From assembly GCA_034401135.1 (NCBI GenBank), contig JAWZSP010000002.1:5394001-5458000 (forward strand): a DNA stretch of 64,000 nucleotides. Direction: 5' to 3'. The notes beneath the pieces were generated by a model. That model saw nothing but the letters and a program-made list of their open reading frames with translations. It made no database searches and had not been told where the DNA came from. Shown one piece after another: positions 32,651 through 44,586 of this stretch. The translations under genes and the position numbers were made by a program. Origin of the DNA: Volutella citrinella (Eukaryota > Ascomycota > Sordariomycetes > Hypocreales > Nectriaceae). Numbering within the stretch: position 1 is the first letter of the stretch; each line of letters begins with the position of its first letter.

Positions 32651-32806
32651 GACGCCGCAACAGGATGCTGCGGGTGTGCCAAGCGTCGTATCAGCTGTGG
32701 CCACAAACTGCCAGAGTGTGCCAAGTGCCTCTCTAAAGGGTTAGCACACAGCGGCCTCGGCGTGTAGTATCGAGTCAATACAGGTGCCGCTGCTCGTGGG
32801 CACTGA
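32651..32806 (+). pseudogene. Zn2Cys6 zinc-cluster remnant
   Basis: One frame reads GCCGCAKRRISC, then GHKLPECAKCLSKGLAHSGLGV, a stop (TAG 32765-32767), and YRVNTGAAARGH before a second stop (32804). This is the first exon pattern of a fungal zinc-cluster regulator (C-x2-C-x6-C...C-x2-C), with the sixth cysteine replaced by histidine and a stop inside the conserved GLGVRYRF-like tail. No downstream regulatory domain is found, so it is a relic, probably from loss of a regulator that once accompanied the neighbouring oxidase genes. Confidence 0.55.
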
Positions 32807-33118
32807 AGAGGCAGCATCTTTAGAGGACAAGCTTTGCGTGAGATGTCTTGGTTGGTGCGACAGTGTTATACAGGCAGCCGCATGATACGGAGGCGAGTGG
32901 ATATGCTCAAAGCGTCTCATCAAGTACCAAACATTCTGAAGACAAGGCGATGTTGTAGAAAGAGACAGCTGGATCACGCTTCTGCCCCAAGTAAAGGCGT
33001 TTGTAATCTAGGTAGGTAATTGCTCAAGAGCTATCCGTACTTGATACGGAATAGACCATGTGACCGTGGACAGCTTGCCGTCTTTGAGGCCTCTTTCATG
33101 TAAAACTCCGTCTGCAAA

Positions 33119-34728
33119 TCATAGGGATGCCACTAAACGCCTCGGACGGCCCAATTCATCCCCGACCAACTTTGCCGCCCTCGTGCCCTCCTCTATGGCG
33201 CCGTCGATGAACCCGCGCCAGCCTAATGCCCAGTCGCCACTGGCAAACAAGATGTTTCCGGCTCGCTCACGGAGGGCATCGAGGTATTTGTACGCGTAGT
33301 CGGGGCCGAACATGCACCATGTTCCGCGGGCCAAAGGATCCGCGGCCCAGTTGTGCCAGATCTAGAGTTGCAGAGCGCATCAGACAAAATCCATAATCAG
33401 TCGCCAAGAATAACTTACTGCTTGTTTAACATCCATAGGGTGCAGGCGCTGGGCGTCAGCGATAAAGTCCTTGGCATCTGCCTCCTGGCTCGGCATGTCC
33501 TTGTTCAGCCCAAACAAGACAATGTGCGTGTTGCCAGCAGGAGTCATGCCATCTCCTAAGCCTGTAAGCACTCTTTCTGGCGGCCAAGATGCACATGTCC
33601 AGGTGCGCAGATTGCATCCGGCCACCTCCAGGTGCATCTTGGCGCCAAGGTTGACATGTCCCACGGTCGCTGCGGCGAGCTTTGCCTCGGAGAGGGCAGG
33701 CTCAAATTGGACTTGACCGAGGACGTTGAGAGGGAGCGTACAAATGACTCGAGTCCCAGTGAAGCTCTCGCCTGCGCGCGTTCCAACCACAGCCCTCGTC
33801 CCCAGATCAGAGATGGAAGTGACATGTGTATTCAGTGCGTATGCAAGATTCCCTGTTCTCAGGGCCTCGTCGAAGAAACGGCGGACCATGTCAGATTGGC
33901 CGAGTGGCAACTTGAACGTCTCGGTGTATCCGCCGAGACCATCGCAAGTGTATTCCGATAAAGCCCACCAGCGGAGGACGTCGAAGAAGCCAGATGCCTC
34001 GAGAGTGTTGCCAGTGATGCCGACGATGGTGGCCTGCAAAATGACCAGCTCCGTCTCGTTGAGCTTGGGTGCAATCTGGCCAAGACGATCTGCGACGGAC
34101 AATTTTCCCCATTTTCGAGCCTCGGGGTTGAGGTGAGGATTGTGGGGGAAGGGGATGACGGACCGCCCGGCCTTGCCGTCGACGTCGCAAAAGAGTTCCA
34201 AGGCCTTTGATACGATGACTCCAGCCTCTTCAGAGGGCAAGTCACGAGTGGTGCCTCGCACCAAGATGGACTGTTTATTGCATCCCGTGATACCCTTGCT
34301 GTCAGTGCTGTCCAGCATGTCGATGACGCCGTACCGGCTCATTTCGCGGTACACATGAGGCTGGTTCCAATGGATCCAGGTGCCTCCCATCTCGTAAAGG
34401 TGGCCATCAACCTCGGTCGTGTAAGTGCGACCGCCTAGCCTATCACGGGCTTCAAGAAGGAGGACCTTGTAGCCTGCATCGGACAAGCCATTGGTCAGCG
34501 TAAGAAATGGGCCGCTTTGTGAAGCAGAGCTTTTGAAGCTGGCTCACCGGCGGTGCAGAGGTCTCTACAGGCAGTCAAGCCAGCATACCCAGCGCCGATT
34601 ACAACGACATCGAAGACGCCATCGTGCTTGGCAGAGATGTTGCGAAGGGGGGTGACGGCAGCCTTGCATTTCATGCCCTGCTCGACACCATGGCCGGGGA
34701 GATAACGGAATCCGTCCTTGGTGGCCAT
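33119..34728 (-). CDS. Flavin-containing monoamine oxidase (MAO-N-like)
   Basis: Three exons on the minus strand (34728-34548, 34473-33419, 33361-33119), 492 residues, close to the length of Aspergillus MAO-N. Introns are 74 and 57 nt with GTGAGC and GTAAGT donors. It oxidatively deaminates primary amines to aldehydes, releasing ammonia and peroxide. The Rossmann motif FDVVVIGAGYAGLTACRDL continues across intron 1 into GYKVLLLEARDRLGGRTYT. MGGTWIHWNQPHVYREM is the substrate-side block, and FASGDWALGWRGFIDGAIEEG is the C-terminal FAD-binding block. No signal peptide, and the C-terminal ASL is a poor peroxisomal signal. It is divergently arranged with an APC permease gene (547 bases between ATGs), suggesting shared control of uptake and oxidation of an amine. 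Confidence 0.9.
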
Positions 34729-35275
34729 TCTAATCTGCGGCTATTCGGCACGGGCTATGGCGATCATGTGCACTGATACGAGGGAGGGAAGCATTTACAC
34801 TAAGGCTGCGAGCATCTATTGCTTATGAGCTGCTAGAAACACATCGAGTCTGAGCTCCGCATTCGTTTTCTAGTTTGAGAGATCCTAAGCGAGCGAGGTC
34901 TCCGAGACCACCCACACTCGCCACCCTGACTGACCCCCACTCCACAAATCCTGAATAGGCAAGAATCTATCCCACTCTATTAGCGTCAGAGCCCGTCCAC
35001 ACAAATTCCCCCGCTCGACGCGATCGGCTTCTCCCAGGTTACCCCAGAATTCATCTTGTCTTCGCCCACCGTTTCCCCACCCTTATCAACCAGCACCCAC
35101 GCGGCCTTTTCCCGATTGCAGCGCATGAGGCCCGGATCTGGTTTATAACCAGCTTTGGAGTTTCGTTGAGAAGGGATCTGAAAGTCGGCCATCATCTCCT
35201 CCGTCTTCTTTCTCTTACTCGGTCATCCTCGTACATTCTACGCATTGAACCTCGAAGCCAATCTTGCCGGCAACA

Positions 35276-37570
35276 ATGACAGATCCCGATCCCTGCGGCA
35301 ACGCCGAGACCAAGAAGCCCATCGAGTTCGATGATGAGAAGGGCAAAAGCCAAGTAGACATCCGGGAAGGCGAGACAAGCCTTCACCGCGTTTACAATGT
35401 GTGGACAGGTCTGTGGCCCTCGCCATCTCTCTGAGTTATTCCATCTTCTTTTTGTTCCTCGACTGGCTACTCTATGCTGACTGGCTAATCTTTTCACAGC
35501 CTCGGGTTATCAGGTCCTGATGATGGCCAGCTGGACCTGCAACATCGTGTTGTACAGCACAGTTTTTAGCTTGGGAGGACCCATGATGCTGGTTTATTCA
35601 ACGTGAGCAAGTCTGCTGCAAGGTTGTGTTCAAAGTTCAAAAATGACTGACCATCAATATCCGTATCTAGAATCATCGTAACTATTGGCCAAAGTCTTAC
35701 AATGGCGTCTTTGGCTGAGCTCTGCTCAGTCTACCCCTTCGCCGGTGGTCAGCAGTACGTCAAATACTCACCTTTCCAAGGAAGCTGGCAGAAGATTTGC
35801 TCACCATAGTCTCTCCACCTTTACAGAGCATTTACCAAAGCGCTTGCTCCTGCTAGGTACGTCTCCCCGCTCTGCTCTGCCCTTCTCATAGCAATCCGAT
35901 CGACTTGAAGGTGCTGACCAGCCCAGTATTGGCCGCCTCCTATCATATCTCGTTGGATGGACTGTTCTTCTCGGCGAGATTTCCACGTCGTCAGCCTGCG
36001 CCATGAATAACGCCTCGATTGTCGGCAGTCTGGTCGAACTGCGCCATCCGTCATACACGCAAGAGGTAAGATGGAGTAAAGGAGTCTTGGGTGAATGCAC
36101 GGGGGCTAACGCAGGATTCACAGAAATACAAAACTTGGCTATTCTACACAGCCTTCTTGTTCCTCGGAGCCGTTTGCTGCACTTCGCAGAAATACTTGCC
36201 CCATATCTCGGTCCTTGGAGCTGGAATTACCGCTGTAGGGGGCATCATCTGGGCCGCGTCGTATCTCGCGCTTGCTCCCAAGGCTTCTGCCGAATTCGCA
36301 CTTCGGACATTCATCAACAGCTCGGGATACACCAGCACGGGCTGGGTGGCCATCATGAGCTTTTACACCCCTCTGTATGCCTTGTATGGCACCGACGGTA
36401 TTCTTCACATTGTCGAAGAGATTAGAAATCCCAGAAAGGAGGCACCGGTATGATGTTGCTCAATCGAATTTGCATTGCTCTTCTGCTAACCTTGCCTAGC
36501 GAGCCATGGTTTGGTCCATGGGCATCAGTGGCTTCACTTCCCTCCTTGGCGCTTTGGTAATGGCATTCTGTCCGGGCGACTGGGAGACTTATATGCAGAA
36601 TAGGTGAGTTTCTGCGCAGAAATTGTCGTAAACGAACCCTTCAACAAAACTGACCCTGCAACAGCGACCCCTGGATCGACTGGTTTATCGACATCCTCGG
36701 TGAGGGCGGAGGGATTTCCTTCGTCGTGGTTATGATCATACTCAAGTCAGTTATGGCCCCTTACCCGCAGCATTCGTACCGCGACAATGCATCGCTAATC
36801 ATGGCCACTAGCTACCTTATCACGATTGGTATTACAATCGCTGCATCCCGCTTAGCCTGGAGTCTGGCCAGAGACCACGCCTTACCTTTCTCATCTACTT
36901 TCTTTTCCATCAATCAAAGATTCAACAGTCCCTTGAACGCAGTCATTCTGGTTGTAGCAGCGCAATTCGTCATAGGTACGAAACCCAAGAGCCCTTGGCC
37001 GGACTACATCTGATACATGACAACCAGGTTTTGTCGCTTTTGGGAGCGATAACGCTTTTGAAGCTATTGTGAGCTTTGGAAATGCCGCAATACAGATTGG
37101 TTACATGATTCCAATTGTCATGGTCAGTGGCCTTGTTTGATATCTCGGTGAAATCCGTTGAGCTTGGCCTAACATCTCAAATATTAGCTTCTCTTGAAAG
37201 GGCGAGCTTTCCTGCCAGACGACCGCGCTTTCAACCTCGGCAAATTTGGTCTACCCATTAATATTGCATCCATTTGCTGGACCTCGCTGACCGTAGTCAT
37301 GATGTTGTACGTTATCTACACGTGGTTGAATCTCATTCCGGACTTGGCGCTCACATTTCTCCATCAGCTTCCCGCTTGCTGTTCCCGTGAACGCTGAAAA
37401 TATCTGTAAGTGGTCACTCGCTCCTCCACAAACGTTCTGGGCTCTGATTGCTCTTAGACAATATGAACTGGGCTATTCTCATGATAGGAAGTGTGATGCT
37501 CATTGTTGTTATTGATTGGATCTTCCGCGGGAGATTTCACTATAAGATGTCGCTGGACCATGAGGGATAA
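35276..37570 (+). CDS. APC-superfamily amino acid/amine permease, 13 exons
   Basis: Exons: 35276-35408, 35500-35602, 35671-35754, 35827-35856, 35927-36065, 36124-36447, 36500-36603, 36665-36745, 36812-36975, 37028-37122, 37188-37306, 37368-37405 and 37458-37570. The sum is 1527 bases, 508 residues. Twelve introns of 52-91 nt all follow GT...AG, and one exon is only 30 nt. The protein has about twelve membrane helices. Family signatures are MASLAELCSVYPFAGGQQ, LLSYLVGWTVLLGEIST, GTDGILHIVEEIRNPRKEAP and AASRLAWSLARDHALPFS, which mark fungal GABA/choline/polyamine-type permeases. It works at the plasma membrane or an organelle membrane; the substrate is not readable. It shares a promoter region with the MAO-N-like gene, so an oxidisable amine is the likely cargo. 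Confidence 0.9.
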
Positions 37571-37687
37571 GTTAAAACGATTGTTTCATGTATTTCTGCA
37601 TCAAGCCATGTCCGTCTACCTTTGCAACTTGCCACGGTGGTATTGGTTCCAGCGGTTTATGGAACTTGAAGTTGAGTATTGAGACAC

Positions 37688-39530
37688 TTAGCCTACATTA
37701 AGGCTGATTCCATGTTTTTCCATGACAAAATGTAAACCATAAGGACCAAAAGCGCGCTTATTATCGTCCTTCCATAAAAGCTCTAGCAGGCCCAAGGCCA
37801 AATTAACATGGCCCCAACTCCAATCTGCCTTGTGGATATTGTCCCGAAAAAGTTGGCGGTGGTGTTCGAAAATGAGACAGGATCCCAAAATCATCCAGGG
37901 CCACAACATAATTGCCCGGTATGGGGATGCGACGACCTCGGACCACACGTCAAAGCTCACCTGGATGTGTTGCTGTATTTCGCAGATAATCTTTGGATTG
38001 TCGACGACTGATCCGCAGAGGGACGCCTTGAGATATACGAGGAGCGCATTCCTATACAATTCACCCGCCATCTCGTGTTCTTGCTGCCACTCGAGCATGT
38101 CTGGCAGGGGACCTGTTGATTCCCATTTATTGATGGCTGTGAGAATGCTGATATATGTAGAGCGACTCTTTTCGCTGGGTTGACTACTAGATTGGACCTC
38201 TTCAGCGAGCTGTTGTGCAGCAAATTGCGAGATGGAGGCAATCATCTCGAACAGGACGTATCCGCAATCCAGGAAGCTGCCGTAGGTGCTATAGCTCTTG
38301 AGTGGAGCGAGGGTAGTAACTAAGTCATCGAGAGGGAGGGTCCGATCTCTGGCAGCACCATACGGTGTGATGTTGCCAACCAAGACGAGGTAGGCGTACA
38401 CCTCGAAAGCAAAGCCTTGGAGCTCCTGGTCACTTGCACTTGACGGAGAGGGTGATGCGCGGAGCGAGAGGACTAGCTGGCGGCTTGCTCGTAAATGGGA
38501 GAAGATTGCTCCTTGCCGGCTTCCGGAGAGTATCTTTGAATCGTGTGCGGTTTTAGCCCACCAAAGTACATGAAGAAAGAGGGTCGTGTTTATGTCTTCA
38601 TACCTCGACATGACAAAGGATCATCAAAACGATGAGTAAACGAAGGACTGTCGCGGGCGGGGCTACATGCAGGTTCTCAAACTCGCGGCGGAGGCAGCTC
38701 ACCACGTGGCCGTAGTGCATCCAGGTGGTCCGGTGGATGTCTGTTGCTCGGCGGTGGACGTGTCCAAGGTGTGATCCGCTGAGTGCCAATATGGCGTGCA
38801 TGAGCAGGTCGTCGCAGTATGCGAGGGGCATGAGATGAGTGACGAAGGGGTTCTTGCTCATGGGTCGTGCAGCGAGTGACGGGGATGTATGCTGCAGATA
38901 GTGCTGGAGCAGCAGACGGGAGCAATGGGTGGCCAGTGACGTACGGTCTGCGGAAAGAAACAGACTGAACTGGGGGCTCCACGTGGGTGTCTCTCGAGAG
39001 TCGGGGCGGGCGGGAGGCTTTGTGGTCGGTGCCGTCGTGTTCCTTGTCGTGGTCATCACCGTGGTCGTCGTCGTCGTCGTGGCAGGGCCGGCGAGTGAGG
39101 TCGTCGCGGGACTACAGCCATAGGCAATCACCTCGCCTCCCGAGTCTGCGTCGCCGCCGTCAGGTGAGCTTGGGCTGTCGACGACGTGCAGCTTTGGCGG
39201 CTGCCGGAGCGGACTGTTGGTCAAGCCGTCAATCTCTAGGTCAGGCCAGGAGCAATGCAGCCCGTTCCGTACGCAGCCTGCGCAGGCGGGCTTGGCTTCA
39301 TTGCACTTCTTGCGCCGGCGACGGCATGCCAGACAGCCCGTCTTGGTGCGGGTGAATAGCCGCTGGCGACGCATCGGGCATGGATCTGGGACTGGGACTG
39401 GGACTGGGACTGGGACTGGATCTGGGGCTGGGAGAAGCGAGACTCCGCTGCGAGGTGTGGCGGGCGAGTGGAGTTGAGGGCTCTGGGGGTACAACTTCCT
39501 GCGGATAAGGTTTCCCCTAACCCAGGGCAT
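37688..39530 (-). CDS. Zn2Cys6 transcription factor
   Basis: Two exons (39530-38604 and 38533-37688), 590 residues from ATG 39530; ATG 39374 (MRRQRLFTRTKTG) just before the zinc cluster is an equally good start and gives 538. The 70-nt intron begins GTATGA and ends AAAG. The cluster GCLACRRRRKKCNEAKPACAGCVRNGLHCSW is near the N-terminus, followed by a Thr-rich run (ATTTTTTTVMTTT) and the helical regulatory domain (HLRASRQLVLSLRASP, YTHVLFEMI-like). With the earlier start, the extra segment includes a PVPVPVPVPVP run encoded by a hexanucleotide repeat. It lies between the permease and the amine-oxidase pair, all within 6 kb, so it is the best-placed local regulator of the amine genes. Confidence 0.86.
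39386..39420 (+). repeat. Hexanucleotide microsatellite GGGACT x5
   Basis: Tandem GGGACT units. On the minus strand they encode alternating Pro-Val in the N-terminal extension of the zinc-cluster regulator if the upstream start is used. Confidence 0.7.
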
Positions 39531-39588
39531 GGCATTGATAAGCCGGCGCGGCACGTGGAGATTACGAACGCCGGCAGCAGCGGGGTAA

Positions 39589-40749
39589 TCACGGCTGCTG
39601 TACCTGTACCCCAGTGCGGCAGTGTCCTGTTACAGGGCGTATAATGGTCTGTGTCTTCTTCTGGGGCTGCTGCCGCTCCACAACCTCCCCGGCCGCACGA
39701 GATCCCGCCACCAGCGCCCCCTCGAGATAACCCTTCCACTCGTGCGCAGTCTCGCCAACGGCAAAGTGCACGCTCTCAAAGGGCTCCCGCAGGGCAGTGC
39801 CGTACTTGGAATCGCCACGATGCACTTTTTGGCCTCCACCACCGAGCCCCCAGCTGTCTTGACCACAACGCCCTCACCAAGTTGCTCTATCGCCTTGACC
39901 GCGCTGTTGACCAAGACTGAACCGGGCTTCAGCTCGCTTGTTAGGCCTGTAGCGATGGCCGAGGTGCCTGTGTGGGTTGTGGAAAATTCGCTCGACAGCA
40001 TGTGGTCGTTCCCCCGTTCAGATCCGTCGACGGGCATGCGTACCTTGCTTGATCTTTAAAGACTGGGCGCCATATTCGCCTTCATCTGCAAGGCTCGCGT
40101 GGCCTCGACCAGAGACAATGTAATTCAGTATGTAATGCAGTCCGACGTCTCGTGCTTCGCGTCCGACCAGTGCCCGAACAAAATGCCTCATGTAGTCGCC
40201 AGCGAAATCCGTCAAGTCTCGCTTGCCAATCCACTCCTCGACTGACATATCCGCAGAAGCTGCGAGCCCACCCGGGTTGTTGATGTCGAGAGATGAGGAT
40301 TCCTCTTCAAGAATCCCTAATAGTTAGCAACCCCTAGGTCGTGAGCCTTATTGGCAGCACGATTGTGTCAGTACGTAAAAGCTGGGTGCAGGAACATGAC
40401 TCGCCTCTTACCTGGGTCAGATCGGCCTTTGAGGCCACCGAGACGTTTCCATCAGCCGTCTGTATGACTAAGTTCCCCTCATTGAACTGTGGGATGCAGT
40501 CCAGGCCAAACTTCTGAGCCAGCTGGTACACCTTTGGCTGGGTGGTCTTGTTGATCCACGTAGCACCGAGCTCAACCTTGCCGCTGCCGCTTTTCAGCTG
40601 AATAGTGTGGCTTCGACCGCCATTTCCATCTGTCGCCTCTTGCACAATGCGGCTGAGCCCCGGTATTTTGCAAATCGTGGGCGCCAGATGAGTGACTTGG
40701 ACCAGAGTCATCGATGGCCGGATCGTCGTGTCGAATTTGGCCGTCAGGA
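39589..40749 (-). pseudogene. Decayed flavin amine oxidase
   Basis: It is homologous to the intact amine oxidase at 41504-43049 but disabled in several ways. The N-terminal dinucleotide-binding GxGxxG is replaced by a non-matching stretch (FDTTIRPSMTLVQ), although the following EATDGNGGRSHTI and KVELGATWINKTTQPKVYQL are well kept. An intron-like GTAAGA...TATTAG (40415-40324 region) joins to the next block (ILEEESSSLDINNP) only with a frame error. After another normal intron come GTSAIATGL and KKCIVAIPST. Then about 140 residues are missing and the sequence jumps, in another frame, to the C-terminal block FESVHFAVGETAHEWKGYLEGAL. No start codon is available in frame before the damaged motif. 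The conserved parts suggest loss was fairly recent. Confidence 0.75.
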
Positions 40750-41503
40750 ATGCTGTCAGAGGGCTGATGTTTATGTGCCATTGCGTCCTGATGTCCGTAG
40801 TCGTGGTGAATCAAGCAAGACGAATTGATGAGTCAAGCGCGAAAGAAGGAGAAAATGGGTGTTGTCTATCATTTTGTTCAATACTAGCCGGACGTGAAGC
40901 ATGATGTTTAAGAACCTTTTCGGAATTCTTAGTTGGATGAGGCGGAGGGGGAGGCGACGCTGCGTAACGTAACTAGTTACTATGATATCTCAGTGATGTC
41001 GAATCTGGAAAACTTGATCGACGCTTTCCTTGAGTGGTTGCACATGTACCTTAACTCACAACAGCTCATCCATAAGCACTTGCCTCTCAAACGGGGCTGC
41101 CGTGGCGACGTGGGTGGCGCGGTTAGGGCGGTTGGGGGTTGGAGCGGCCGGCGCGCTTGGAGCGCCGGCCACTACTACAAGCATCGTCATGCAGGTCCAC
41201 ATGCGTGCATATCACACACACCACACGCCTCTCATCCATCGAGCGTACTTTGGGACCCACCGCACCTGACGCATGTCGAGGCATCATTGCGACCCTTGAA
41301 TCAAAAAGAACTCGAACGAGATATCATCAGCACCTCCAACCCCTTCTCAAAACGCTCTCATCTAGGCATCACAAAAGTTTATATACTCTCTCGACTGCGC
41401 CCAAGGCGAAGCCATTTTCACCATCAAGCATTCCTTCATCCCCACTCAAGCACAGCTTGAGTCGTCGCCTCTTAACCGAGAACGGAGAAACACATCTTCG
41501 AAA

Positions 41504-43049
41504 ATGAGCAGCGTGACCTCTGTCGATGTCGTTGTCGTTGGCGCGGGCTTGAGTGGGCTACAAGCTGCTCATTCCGTTCAGAAAGCGGGACTCTCGTGCC
41601 GCGTTCTTGAGGCAACTGATCGTGTCGGAGGCAAGACCTTGAGCGTCAAGTCGAAGCCATCGGGCCCAGGTGTCAGTGACGCTGGTGCGGCATGGATCAA
41701 TGACACCAACCAGAGCGAGGTGTACAAGCTCTTTCAACGCCTCAGCCTTGAGGGTGAAGAACAAATACGCGAGGGAAATATCATACGACAGATGCCAGAT
41801 GGGCAATTCAAGAGCTACGCATACGGCTCATTGCCTGTAAGTCCCCCACTGAGCATGTCGCTCTTCGTGTTACTCTGCATCTAGGGCTTACCGTACACGA
41901 TACAGCTCGAAGAGGAGGATGCAGCTGCTGTGGCTTCTTTCCTAGGACATTTACACGCTCTCGCGGAGGACAGCAACCTCGAGGACCCTGACAAGGGGCC
42001 CAATGCTGAGAAATTGGATAGCCAGACCTTCCTCCAGTATTGCCAGGAGTCCAACTTTCCCCCAGTCACCTTCTTCATGGCAAACATGCTTTCGAGAGCT
42101 CTCCTGGGAGTAGAAGCTGATAAAATCAGCTTCTTGTACATGGTCAACTACTGTAAGAGTGGCGCAGGCATCAACAATTTGATCTCAGAGGCCAAGGACG
42201 GCGCTCAATACATCAGAGTCAGACAAGGTAAGAAGGAACTGGATGTCCAAGGCGTTGCTCAACCTTGTCCCCAACGAAAACCGAAGCTAACGAACGCATG
42301 TCTAAAATCAAGGAACTCAAGCATTATCCAAGGGCCTAGCCTCCGAACTTGAACCAGGAACGGTCTTGCTTTCTCAACCAGTCAAGGAAATCATCCAATC
42401 ACGGGCAAATGGCTGCTACGTTATCACAGCCGACAAGACCCTCATCCAGTGCAAGAAGGTGATTGTGTCTGTCCCGACATCGTTGTACCCATCCATCAAG
42501 TTCACTCCGGATTTACCCGAGGACAAGAAAAAGCTTGCGGAGAGCACTGCCTTGGGATACTGGAGCAAGATGATCTATGTGTTCGCAGAGCCGTGGTGGC
42601 GCAATGCCGGATTGTCTGGCGAACTTGGCTTCAGCACCGGACCGATGTCGCTTGCCAGGGACACGAGTATCCCAGCCGACAAGCAGTGGTCCATTTCTTG
42701 CTTTCTCGTTGGAGCCCCAGGTCGAGAGTGGTCGCAGAAACCCAAGGCAGTTCGTGAGAAATTGGCCTGGGATCAATTCTCTGCTGCCTTTGCAGGGTCG
42801 GTGGATGAGGTTCCTGAGCCAATCAACAGCATCGAACAGGACTGGGTCAAGGAAGCGTACTTCCAGGGGGGGCCGACTCCCGTCATGGGTCCTGGTGTCA
42901 TGACAACCGTTGGGCCCGCCATGCGACAGAGCGTTGGACATGTTCATTTCGTTGGAACGGAGACGGCCGTCGTATATAAGGGGTACATGGAAGGGGCTCT
43001 CCGATCCGGTCAGCGAGGTGCCCAAGAAGTCCTGGATGCGCTGAAATAG
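41504..43049 (+). CDS. Flavin amine oxidase resembling aminopentol (fumonisin-type) amine oxidase
   Basis: Three exons, 41504-41836, 41906-42227 and 42313-43049, 463 residues. Introns (69 and 85 nt) have GTAAGT and GTAAGA donors. The FAD site VDVVVVGAGLSGLQAAHSVQ with RVLEATDRVGGKTLS is intact. AAWINDTNQSEVYKLF, LLGVEADKISFLYMVNY and GHVHFVGTETAVVYKGYMEGALRSGQRGA complete the fold. As I remember it, this arrangement, particularly AAWINDxNQSEV and the GTETxxxxKGYMEGAxRSGQRGA ending, is that of the amine oxidase by which the black yeast Exophiala deaminates hydrolysed fumonisin. I could not align it here. It should oxidise a primary amine on a long-chain or aromatic substrate to a ketone or aldehyde with peroxide release. 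No targeting signal. It runs away from the decayed copy, about 0.8 kb distant. Confidence 0.87.
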
Positions 43050-43259
43050 ATGGCACGGATGTTCAGCAGTCATTGAGGAACTTATATATCGACGGAAATA
43101 GATTGCCAAGGGAAGCGAGGAGGCCAGTTCTGCGCTTATGGGGTAAAGTAAACAAGACACATCTCCAAGAATTGGAAAACATTTTGTCATGATTTCTATT
43201 AAAGCAATACTCAAAGACCTTCCCTTATAGAAGGTTGGTTACCAAAAGCAGGAGCCCTC

Positions 43260-44586
43260 TCAATCTTGTACAACAAGCACCTCTTTGCTATCTGTTCTTT
43301 GACGACTGGCTTGAGTAGCTCTCTCTTCGTCATCACTTATCCGGCTCCAAACACGGTCTGGGTGGGCTGGAGAGAGTCGACTCTGGCCAGTTTGAGTCTG
43401 TTCATCTTGGCCCCTTCGCATCCGGCTCATTCGGTAGCTGCGGCTGGCCTGCTGATTCGCAGACTCCGCCCCGTCGGCATATGTCCTGCCGGATGTCGGG
43501 AAAGAAAATCCTGCCTTTCGAACTGCAATGACCAATAGCGGCCGTAATGTGGCCAAATTGGCGGCCGTAATTGAGATACCTGTTTCAATCTCCGAGCAGA
43601 TAGTACTAATTATTGCATCTGAGACAAAGTCAGGGGTTGTCACAACAACTCCGGCAAGCAGCACCCGAAAGGTGCAAAGGGGGGACAATCACATACTGGT
43701 AAAGTCAGGGTCTCGATACTCTGAGAAATATCCTGCGCGTACCACAACAGCGACGCATGCCCTGTGATGTCTGTCAGCTCGATTTTCGACATAAGCACAA
43801 GAGCTGGCTTCTTGTTATGTTGTTTGCCTACATTGTACTCAATGCAAGGACCGGGGCCACGGAGATCTTGGTTTTGAGGGGCAATTGGAGATGCCACACG
43901 ATCCAGAATGGAATCAATCCCAGAGTCAGGTCAAGGAGAACAACGACACCCAACCCTAGTATATAAGACATTAATATCATGTCTTCAGGGTTTAGACAAC
44001 TGCCAGGCTCTATCCTTTCCCAGTAGAAAGACACTGGCGAACATCTGAAGATGGTGACGAAGATGAATGAAATTGCTGTGCAGCATGTGACGCTAAAGAA
44101 TATCCAAATAAACCATTGGAAGGGGCGGCTGGTAACAAGCCGAAGATAGAACAAGGCGATGGATATTCCGGCCAGAGAACTTGCCAAGGAAAACAGGATG
44201 GAGCCGATAAAGTCCAGCTATTCAATCTTAGACAGGAGGGTCCCCAAATCACTCGAAGGCGTCTGATGATACTCACCCGATAGAAATTGGTAATGTCGGA
44301 GGGCGTAAGGTTTTCGACGTGACGTCCAGCCCCGAACTCTACAGCCGCTAGTTGGATACCCACGAAGGCGGCATTCATGGCCTAGGCGGTAATAATAAGC
44401 ATGAATTCTCCTAGCGTACAGGTGGATGGGAGTACGAACAGTTGCTGCGACCATGATGGCATCGTCAACCAGAAATCGTTTTACCAGGATAGCTCGAGTG
44501 TATGATCTAGCTGCCATGGACACAATTGACAGGACCAGCATAGTCACACACACGCTCACCAGCGCAGGAGCACGTTCGGGACTCAT
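43260..44586 (-). CDS. PTH11/rhodopsin-domain-like integral membrane protein
   Basis: Five exons on the minus strand (44586-44440, 44381-44277, 44217-43832, 43761-43697, 43618-43260), 353 residues. Introns are 58, 59, 70 and 78 nt; joining them restores the conserved ALSTMACVAVVVRAGYFSEYRDPDF and SEIETGISITAANLATLRPLL stretches. About seven membrane helices are predicted by eye, with the YTRAILVKRFLVDDAIMV loop after helix 1 and the polar C-terminal tail (about 80 residues) typical of fungal rhodopsin-domain membrane proteins. There is no N-terminal CFEM domain. Members are candidate G-protein-coupled sensors of surfaces or nutrients, but few have known ligands. Its place among permeases and oxidases suggests, no more, a sensing role for the same compounds. 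Confidence 0.8.
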
